A DNA stretch of 8,428 bases from AP-15 sp036008325 (lineage in GTDB: Bacteria; Pseudomonadota; Alphaproteobacteria; ATCC43930; CGMCC-115725). Made by a program: the position numbers and the translations under genes. Of the stretch, positions 6,665 to 8,428 are shown in pieces. The notes below the pieces were generated by a model. The model made no database searches and was not told the origin of the DNA. It saw only the letters and a list, made by a program, of their open reading frames with translations. The stretch lies in the NCBI GenBank assembly GCA_036008325.1, contig DASYNW010000131.1:1-8428 (forward strand), given 5' to 3'. Position 1 is the stretch's first letter. Each line of letters starts with the position of its first letter.

Positions 6665-7185
6665 GGCTCTTCGAGGGGTATCACGAACAACCCGGGATAG
6701 TTCCGGCGATCGATAGGATCGCGATAGGGGCGGGTCTCGAGAACCTTGGTCTGCAACCAGGAGTGGATCACCTCTTGAGCAGCCTTATCGGTCAAATTCG
6801 GGACTGCGGTCTGTACGAGCCTCCAGGCGGCCCGATCTTTGGCCTGTGGAGCAGACGAGAAGCGGCGGCCGTCGGACCTGCCGGCATTGATCAGGCGAAG
6901 GACAGATGTCGCCGCGAGAAAGAGTGCCGGTATATCGGCGGGAGTGATTGGAGGCGTGGTGTCGGGGAATGTCGTATCGGCCGATACAACATGCAGAGGA
7001 ACACGCGCCGGCGGTGGCGAGGGTGGTGGGTCTTGCGGAGGTGGTGCGGGCTTGGTGGTTCTGGCCTGTTGCTCGGCGGCCCTCGCCCGCCCCTCATTGA
7101 TCTGAGCTTGCCAGAAAGCGCGGGCGCGTTCCTCGCGGACTTCCCGCGATGGGCGGCCCTTTGCCGATGTGTCGTGCGGCACCAT
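6649..7185 (-). CDS. 178-residue conjugation-module protein with an EER..FW..EG motif and RepA/primase-like C-terminus
   Basis: A cytosolic-looking protein of unknown function. Residues 14-33 (R-E-V-R-E-E-R...F-W-Q-A-Q-I...E-G-R) match, at the same residue numbers, the 59-residue neighbour, and partly match TraA 45-60. Residues about 41-75 form a Pro/Thr-rich linker. The C-terminal part (about 95-170) reads G-R-R-F-S-S-A-P...A-A-W-R-L-V-Q...V-I-H-S-W-L-Q...V-L-E-T-R-P-Y-R-D-P...G-L-F-V. This recalls the small winged-helix-like C-terminal domain of phage and plasmid AAA primase/RepA proteins and suggests DNA binding; I base it on memory of sequence pattern only. The start at 7185 has AGGGGA 9 nt upstream. 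The stop of the preceding gene (7201-7199) lies just before that ribosome site, so they are likely one operon. It could be a relaxosome accessory protein, like TrwA in position but unrelated in sequence. Confidence 0.75.
   Translation of the reverse strand: MVPHDTSAKGRPSREVREERARAFWQAQINEGRARAAEQQARTTKPAPPPQDPPPSPPPARVPLHVVSADTTFPDTTPPITPADIPALFLAATSVLRLINAGRSDGRRFSSAPQAKDRAAWRLVQTAVPNLTDKAAQEVIHSWLQTKVLETRPYRDPIDRRNYPGLFVIPLEEPAEVS
7087..7146 (-). repeat. EER..FW..EG motif copy in the 178-residue gene
   Basis: This encodes residues 14-33, R-E-V-R-E-E-R-A-R-A-F-W-Q-A-Q-I-N-E-G-R. The DNA is also similar to the copy at 7280-7339 (for example TGCCAGAAA and CGTTCCTCGCG on the plus strand), which suggests duplication and not convergence. 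A more distant copy in traA is at 6246-6302. Confidence 0.7.
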
Positions 7186-7198
7186 GGTCGTGAGTCCC

Positions 7199-7378
7199 CT
7201 ACGGGTTTTGGCGGTGGAGGCGAGGCGTCTGTTCCGGGGTCTCGCCGGCGTTCATTTGATCGTCGGCCTGCCGTTGCATGCGTCCCTCGCTGATCTGGCG
7301 CTGCCAGAAATCGGCCCGGCGTTCCTCGCGCACTTCGCGGGCATGGTTCCGCTCTGTCCGCGTTGGCTGATCGGCCAT
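7199..7378 (-). CDS. 59-residue protein carrying the EER..FW..EG motif
   Basis: A small hydrophilic, charged protein of unknown function. More than half of it is the segment R14-E-V-R-E-E-R-R-A-D-F-W-Q-R-Q-I-S-E-G-R33. This is nearly the same as residues 14-33 of the next gene and close to the stretch after the tyrosine pairs of TraA. The remainder is a polar tail ending Q-N-P, without membrane segment or signal peptide. The start at 7378 is chosen because GGAG lies 7 nt upstream and the traG stop (7385-7383) falls between the two. The spacing of 4 nt suggests translational coupling with traG. An upstream in-frame ATG at 7429 would overlap the traG C-terminus and is unlikely. It could be a truncated duplicate of the 178-residue gene or a stand-alone interaction peptide. 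Confidence 0.68.
   Translation of the reverse strand: MADQPTRTERNHAREVREERRADFWQRQISEGRMQRQADDQMNAGETPEQTPRLHRQNP
7280..7339 (-). repeat. EER..FW..EG motif copy in the 59-residue gene
   Basis: This encodes residues 14-33, R-E-V-R-E-E-R-R-A-D-F-W-Q-R-Q-I-S-E-G-R, at the same residue numbers as in the 178-residue neighbour. E-E-R-x-A-D-F-W followed by E-G is also found in TraA. Confidence 0.7.
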
Positions 7379-7382
7379 CGGG

Positions 7383-8428
7383 TCACTCCGCTGCTGCGTT
7401 GACGAAACGGTTCGTTGCGACTTGCGCAATCATTTCGGGTCTCCGGAAATAGATCGCCCGGCCGATGCGGAGCGGGAGCCCGGCGGCCGGCACGATGATG
7501 ATTTCGTCCTCGCGCAAATCCTGCTGCATCTCGGCGGCCGCGATCAGCGACCGGCGGATCTCATGGACGTTGACGTTGACGCCGCGCGAGGTCGACCAAA
7601 GTTCAGGCCAAAGGGCTTCTGGCGGCCTTGGTTGTCGCCCTCGGACCAGGCCAAGACGCCATGGGCGCCGAGCTGGTCGCTGAGATCCTTGCCGGCGCCG
7701 CCGGCGCGGATCGCGGCATAGCCGACCCAGGCGGCGGCATCGATCCAGGCGCGCGTGCCCTCGCGGCCCCAGGCCTCGGCCATTTGGCCGACCGACTGAA
7801 ACAGCATGTGGAGCGAGACGCCGTACTTGCGGCCGATGTCGCGGGCGGTTTCCAGCGTCTTCATCCGGCCAAGACGCGCCGCCTCGTCGAGGAGGAAGAG
7901 GATCCGTCCGCGCGTCCAGCCGTCGGCCATGTAGACGGTGTTCAAGAGGGCGCCGACGAGGACGCGGGCGATCGGCGGCGTGGTCTCGAGGGTGCGCAGG
8001 CTGATATTCAGAAAGACGGTGGTATTGCCGATCAAGAGAGAGCGCGGATCGAAGTCGCCTTCGGATACCAGCTCGGCATAGGCGGTGGGGAAGAGCCATT
8101 CGACGCCTTTGACGGCGTTGAGAAACACGCCGCTGAAGGTTTCCTCGGCTTTGCACTTCATCCGCGTGGCAGCAAGGCGCCGCGCCATGGGGCTGCGGCT
8201 TGCGGTGCGGATATGCGCCAGGAGATCGAGGATTTCCTCTTCGGAGACCGCGATCGCGGCGGCAAAGGTTGCCAGGCTTATGTCGATCGCCTCGGGATCG
8301 GACCAGACCAGATGCGCAAGCAGACAGGTGACGAGCGAACGGCCCATGGGGGCGAAGAAGGGATCCTCGGCCCGGCCAGGCGTCGCCTGCGCTGCCGCCG
8401 ATTCATCGTAAATCCACGACACGACGCT
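7383..8428 (-). pseudogene. traG: TraG/VirD4-type coupling protein, 5' end outside the window, frameshifted near 7597
   Basis: The type IV coupling protein is an inner-membrane hexameric ATPase that links the relaxosome to the type IV secretion channel. The visible part is the C-terminal half of the ATPase domain. The first frame (8428 to about 7598) contains Walker B I-L-F-L-L-D-E-A-A-R-L-G (D-E at 7888-7883) and L-F-Q-S-V-G-Q-M at 7804-7781, and reads to K-P-F-G-L-N-F-G. Walker A and the membrane segments would lie beyond the right edge. The conserved tail S-T-S-R-G-V-N-V-N-V-H-E-I to F-V-N-A-A-A-E follows in another frame and stops at 7383. Restoring one G in the GG at 7597-7596 joins the two. 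As written, translation ends at 7544, losing about 70 conserved residues. This may be a real recent mutation or a homopolymer sequencing error; all flanking sequence looks intact. It is the first visible gene of the traG-59 aa-178 aa-traA array. Confidence 0.85.

Noticed and set aside
7605..8156. Alternative minus-strand frame through the traG region
   Set aside because: It is Arg/Pro-rich and without domains; only its last 70 or so codons, after the frameshift, are genuine TraG.
1..8428. tRNA, rRNA or CRISPR array
   Set aside because: No cloverleaf-like sequence, rRNA segment or regularly spaced repeats were seen on reading both strands.

Overview
This is a GC-rich, gene-dense window with typical alphaproteobacterial features. 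It has a TrwC/TraI-like (MobF) relaxase of a form I associate with alphaproteobacterial plasmids and integrative elements, a TraG/VirD4-like coupling protein, an IS91-type transposase remnant, and a LexA operator of the alphaproteobacterial form GTTC-N7-GTTC. I would guess Rhodospirillales/Acetobacteraceae or Rhizobiales, on a plasmid or an integrated conjugative element. The taxonomic placement is inference.

Left part (1-1145). The first codons of an unknown gene run off the left edge on the minus strand. A long inverted repeat in front of it covers its ribosome binding site. Upstream lies an intact UDP-glucose 4-epimerase (galE/exoB type), also on the minus strand.

Middle part (about 1283-2720). 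A decayed IS91-family element reads on the plus strand. Its transposase lacks the N-terminus, carries a one-base deletion near 1927 and has lost part of its zinc finger. Its 3' non-coding end holds interlocking inverted repeats. Next to it, on the minus strand, is a 77-residue zinc-ribbon-like gene with a LexA box and a plausible promoter in front.

Right part (3180-8428, all minus strand). This is a DNA-processing module for conjugation. In transcription order it holds the 3' part of traG (type IV coupling protein, with a one-base frameshift near 7597), a 59-residue gene, a 178-residue gene, a non-coding stretch of about 220 bp, and traA, a 1081-residue relaxase-helicase. The two small genes and TraA share a short motif (E-E-R...F-W...E-G). 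The non-coding stretch looks like the origin of transfer. It has a 7-bp stem with a 4-nt loop, followed 8 nt later by a sequence resembling the R388 nic site, plus 11-bp repeats. In the proposed scheme TraA nicks at this oriT, its helicase half unwinds the strand, and TraG hands the complex to a type IV secretion channel encoded elsewhere.

The best candidates for something undescribed are the oriT, the shared motif linking TraA to the two small proteins, and the internal duplication inside the relaxase domain.
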